Origin: Oscillospiraceae bacterium
Lineage (GTDB): Bacteria; Bacillota; Clostridia; Oscillospirales; Ruminococcaceae
Direction of reading: 5' to 3'
DNA: 7,306 bases
Assembly (NCBI GenBank): GCA_900765125.1
Contig: CAAFQL010000235.1
Location: forward strand, 1-7,306
Each line of letters starts with the position of its first letter. Position 1 is the stretch's first letter. Made by a program: the position numbers and the translations under genes. The notes beneath the pieces are model-generated. The model was not told the origin of the DNA. It saw nothing but the letters and a program-made list of their open reading frames with translations, and searched no databases. Positions 4,424 through 7,306 of the stretch are shown piece after piece.

Positions 4424-7039
4424 ATGATGATCGACAAAGAAAAACTGTCGCCCATGATGCGGCAGTATATTTCTGTTAAAGAAGCTAATCCAGACTGTGT
4501 GTTGTTTTATCGTTTGGGCGACTTCTATGAGATGTTTTTTGATGATGCTATTGAAATTTCAAGAGCTTTGGAGCTTACGCTCACGGGAAGAGACTGCGGT
4601 CTGCCGGAACGTGCTCCAATGTGCGGCATTCCGTTTCACAGTGCGGATATTTATTTGAAAAAACTTGTGGGAATGGGATACAAAGTTGCAATATGTGAGC
4701 AGCTTACTGATCCGTCTGCGACTAAAGGGCTGGTAGAACGTGGAATAGTACGCATCGTAACACCGGGCACGCTTATTGAGAGCAGTATGCTTGAGGACGG
4801 TTCTAATAATTACATCGGCTGTATTTATGCTGATGAAAACGGCTCCGTTGGAATGTGCTTTGCTGATTTGTCTACAGGTGAACTAAAGGCAATGCAGCCT
4901 TTCACCTCTATGCAGGAGGAGAAAATAATAGACGCACTGTCAAGATTTTCTCCGGCTGAAGTTCTATTTTCTGAAAGAGCGGCACGCTTTGATTCTGTTA
5001 TGAATTTTATAAAGGTAAGACTTGGCTGCGTAGTAACTATGCGTGACACTTTATGTTTCACACCTTCGGAAAACGCTGAATATGTATGTTTGCAGCTTGG
5101 AGTTTCATCACCTGAAATGCTTGGACTTAGTGCAGAGGGTGCTGATCTATGTGCTGTATGCGGAGTATTTGATTATATTCGTGAAACTCAGAAAAATACC
5201 GCAGGAAGATTTGTCTCAATAGAAATCTGTGATTCCGAATCCTCTCTCGGACTTGACCTTAATGCAAGACGCAATCTTGAACTTACGGAAACTCTCAGAA
5301 GCAAGGAGAAGAAAGGTTCTCTATTCTGGCTTGTTGATTCTACTAAAACATCTATGGGCAGACGTATGCTTAAAAACTGGATAGAGCAGCCGCTTATTCA
5401 GCCTGTAAAGATCATTGCACGTCATGATGCTGTAAATGCTCTTATTAAGAAAAGAGTGTCTCTCATGGAGATAAGGGATATTCTTGACAGCGTGTATGAT
5501 CTTGAAAGACTTATGACACGTGTAATTTATAAGACGGCAACACCAAGAGATTTGAAGTCACTTAGTTCTACCGCAAGGCAGCTTCCGACTATAAAAGCAG
5601 AGCTTAAAAAGTTTGAGGATATAAGGCTTCTTTCAGCTCTTGACAGACAAATCTCACCGCTGGAAAATGTCGCAGAGCTTGTAGATCACGCCATTGTTGA
5701 AAATCCGCCCATTACAGTAAAAGACGGCGGTGTTATAGCTGAGGGATACAACCACGAGCTTGACAATCTTCGCATTATGATGGACGGCGGCAATGAGATG
5801 CTTGATAAGATACTGGAAAAAGAGAAAAACATTACAGGCATCAAGAATCTGAAGCTTGGTTTTAATCGTGTATTTGGATATTATTTAGAGGTAACACGTT
5901 CTTATTACGATCTGATACCGCCTCATTACATACGTAAGCAAACTCTGGCAAACTGTGAGCGTTTCATTACAGATGAGCTTAAAAAGATGGAAAATGATAT
6001 TCTCAGTGCTAAGGATAAAGCACTGCGTCTTGAAGATGCCTTATATTCCGAAGTCAGAGATATTCTTGCCAATGAACTGAAAAGTGTTCAGGAAACTGCA
6101 AATGCTGTTGCGCAGCTTGATGTACTGTGTTCATTTGCAAATGTTTCCATAGAAAACAGATTTACAAGACCGGAGATTGCTATAGACGGTGTTATCCATA
6201 TCAAGAACGGACGTCATCCTGTGGTAGAGCGTATGCTTGAGGATGAAATGTTTGTTCCAAATGATACATATCTTGATTTAAAAGATAACAGAATGATGCT
6301 TATTACAGGTCCTAATATGTCAGGTAAATCAACATATATGCGTCAGGTAGCACTTATTACACTTATGGCGCAGATCGGCTGCTTTGTTCCTGCGGATTAT
6401 GCCAAAATATCTGTGGTAGATAAGATATTTACAAGAGTTGGCGCATCTGATGATCTGACGTCGGGACAGAGTACATTCATGGTAGAAATGAGTGAAGTTT
6501 CGGATATTCTGAAATATGCTACTAAAAACAGTCTTGTTATTCTCGATGAAGTAGGAAGAGGTACATCGACATTTGACGGAATAAGCATTGCAAAAGCTGT
6601 TGCAGAATATATAAGCAGTAAAAAAATCGGATGTAAGACAATGTTTGCAACACATTATCACGAGCTTATAGATCTTGAAAAATCTCAGGAAGGCGTTAAA
6701 AATTACAGCATTGCTGTAAAAAAGCATGGTGATTCAATACGATTCCTAAGAAAAATCGTTTCCGGGGGAACTGATGACAGTTTCGGAATAGAAGTTGCAA
6801 AACTTGCAGGACTTCCTGAACAGGTTGTAAAAAGAGCGAGAAAGCTTCTTACTGAAATGGAGCTTAGTTCTTCCAAAGGAAATAAGAATACCACCGAAAA
6901 TAATGCCCAGATAAGTTTTTCTGACTTAAAACGTGAGCAGGCTATAGATATGCTTAGAAAAACAAATCCTGACGAGCTTTCAGACAGCGAATGCAGAGAG
7001 CTGCTTGGCGATGTGCTTGAACTGCTTCGAGAGACGTGA
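4424..7039 (+). CDS. mutS: DNA mismatch repair protein MutS
   Basis: MutS is the mismatch-recognition ATPase that slides on DNA as a clamp and recruits MutL. At 871 residues it is full length. Seen directly: the mismatch-wedge motif GDFYEMF with F34 and E36; the connector and lever/core regions through about residue 540; Walker A GPNMSGKST at 629-637 with K635; the signature DDLTSGQSTFMVEMSE; Walker B VILDEVGRGTS with D708 and E709; and the switch histidine in FATHYHEL (H744). Near the C-terminus Q829-I-S-F832 resembles the beta-clamp-binding QLSFF of B. subtilis MutS, followed by a short helix-rich tail that probably mediates tetramer contacts. These features mark the MutS1 repair type rather than MutS2, which lacks the wedge. 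AAGGAG (4410-4415) is eight bases before the first of two tandem ATGs, favouring 4424. It lies 24 nt after the YlbF-family gene. MutL is not immediately downstream. Confidence 0.97.
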   Translation: MMIDKEKLSPMMRQYISVKEANPDCVLFYRLGDFYEMFFDDAIEISRALELTLTGRDCGLPERAPMCGIPFHSADIYLKKLVGMGYKVAICEQLTDPSATKGLVERGIVRIVTPGTLIESSMLEDGSNNYIGCIYADENGSVGMCFADLSTGELKAMQPFTSMQEEKIIDALSRFSPAEVLFSERAARFDSVMNFIKVRLGCVVTMRDTLCFTPSENAEYVCLQLGVSSPEMLGLSAEGADLCAVCGVFDYIRETQKNTAGRFVSIEICDSESSLGLDLNARRNLELTETLRSKEKKGSLFWLVDSTKTSMGRRMLKNWIEQPLIQPVKIIARHDAVNALIKKRVSLMEIRDILDSVYDLERLMTRVIYKTATPRDLKSLSSTARQLPTIKAELKKFEDIRLLSALDRQISPLENVAELVDHAIVENPPITVKDGGVIAEGYNHELDNLRIMMDGGNEMLDKILEKEKNITGIKNLKLGFNRVFGYYLEVTRSYYDLIPPHYIRKQTLANCERFITDELKKMENDILSAKDKALRLEDALYSEVRDILANELKSVQETANAVAQLDVLCSFANVSIENRFTRPEIAIDGVIHIKNGRHPVVERMLEDEMFVPNDTYLDLKDNRMMLITGPNMSGKSTYMRQVALITLMAQIGCFVPADYAKISVVDKIFTRVGASDDLTSGQSTFMVEMSEVSDILKYATKNSLVILDEVGRGTSTFDGISIAKAVAEYISSKKIGCKTMFATHYHELIDLEKSQEGVKNYSIAVKKHGDSIRFLRKIVSGGTDDSFGIEVAKLAGLPEQVVKRARKLLTEMELSSSKGNKNTTENNAQISFSDLKREQAIDMLRKTNPDELSDSECRELLGDVLELLRET

Positions 7040-7052
7040 TTCAAAAATGAGC

Positions 7053-7070
7053 GATAAATTAAAATTTATC
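7053..7070. repeat. AT-rich perfect inverted repeat after mutS
   Basis: GATAAATT and AATTTATC form an 8-bp perfect inverted repeat around two bases; as RNA it would fold with a slightly larger loop. It lies in the 60-bp gap between the mutS stop and the flavoprotein ATG. No T-tract follows on either strand, so I do not call it a terminator. It could be a small operator or a processing/stability hairpin. Confidence 0.4.
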
Positions 7071-7099
7071 AGAAATAAAAGCGTAAGGAAATAATAAAA

Positions 7100-7306
7100 A
7101 TGAAAATAACAATAATACATGGACAGAGCCATCAAGGTTCTACCTATAATATTGCAAGATTACTGGCAAAAAAGTTGAATGGTGAAGTGGCAGAATTTTT
7201 CTTACCGAAAGATTTTGGAGAGTTTTGCATTGGATGTACTGCCTGCTTTGGTGTTTCTGAAACAAAATGTCCGCATTTTGAAAAAATATCTCCAATTACA
7301 CAAGCA
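7100..7306 (+). CDS. Flavodoxin-fold NAD(P)H-dependent FMN oxidoreductase (partial, C-terminus cut by window edge)
   Basis: The first 69 residues, open to the window edge, begin MKITIIHGQSHQGSTYNIAR. This has the beta-strand plus GxxxxGST loop that binds the FMN phosphate in the NADPH-dependent FMN reductase / iron-sulfur flavoprotein family. It continues with CIGCTACF (residues 43-50) and a later CPH (57-59 region), the cysteine arrangement common in this family (C-x-GC-xx-C ... C-P). In some members such cysteines bind a [4Fe-4S] cluster; this pattern alone does not prove it. AAGGAA at 7085-7090, nine bases before the ATG, supports the start. It follows mutS by 60 bp with no intervening terminator, so co-transcription is possible. 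The substrate and the remaining ~110-120 residues cannot be judged here. Confidence 0.85.
   Translation, partial: MKITIIHGQSHQGSTYNIARLLAKKLNGEVAEFFLPKDFGEFCIGCTACFGVSETKCPHFEKISPITQA

Noticed and set aside
6329..7044. Minus-strand open frames opposite the 3' part of mutS (63-132 codons)
   Set aside because: They sit opposite conserved Walker A/B codons and show no family features.

Overview
The window looks like a chromosomal segment from an AT-rich Firmicute, most likely a gut-type Clostridia (Oscillospiraceae/Ruminococcaceae-like). The evidence is strong AGGAGG-type ribosome binding sites, consensus TTGaca/TATAAT promoters with TGn extensions, Firmicute-type protein sequences, and the gene order miaB – ylbF/ymcA-family gene – mutS, which echoes the Bacillus miaB(ymcB)–ymcA–mutS neighbourhood. 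There is no cotE in between and no mutL directly after mutS. I see no mobile element, CRISPR array, tRNA or rRNA.

Left part (1–2170): an SDR-family oxidoreductase on the minus strand runs off the left edge. It is divergent from hpt (hypoxanthine phosphoribosyltransferase, plus strand). The shared intergenic region holds a promoter for each gene and a 16-bp inverted repeat that overlaps the SDR -10 box, which looks like a repressor operator. hpt converges with a minus-strand radical-SAM gene of the TIGR01212 (YhcC/YtqA) family, and the two coding regions overlap by 25 bp at their 3' ends. A possible hpt terminator lies inside the radical-SAM coding sequence.

Middle (2171–2578): this 400-bp gap is the least ordinary part of the window. 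It carries two back-to-back near-consensus promoters. The rightward one drives the miaB operon. The leftward one starts an RNA of about 215 nt that ends in a clear intrinsic terminator located only about 50 nt upstream of the GTG start of the radical-SAM gene. The RNA can be folded by hand into a 5' hairpin, a closing helix around three hairpins, and the terminator. The closing helix uses the same three bases that form the foot of the terminator, and its 5' arm is the coding sequence of a five-codon minigene with its own Shine-Dalgarno sequence. This is either an attenuator/riboswitch-type leader or a free-standing small RNA. I do not recognise its class.

Right part (2579–7306): miaB (tRNA methylthiotransferase), a YlbF/YmcA-family protein with a cysteine-rich tail, mutS (mismatch recognition) and the start of an FMN-dependent NAD(P)H oxidoreductase follow one another closely on the plus strand. 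They probably form one operon linking tRNA modification, RNA-processing control and DNA repair. The two metal-cluster radical-SAM genes (TIGR01212 family and miaB) are divergent and flank the structured leader.
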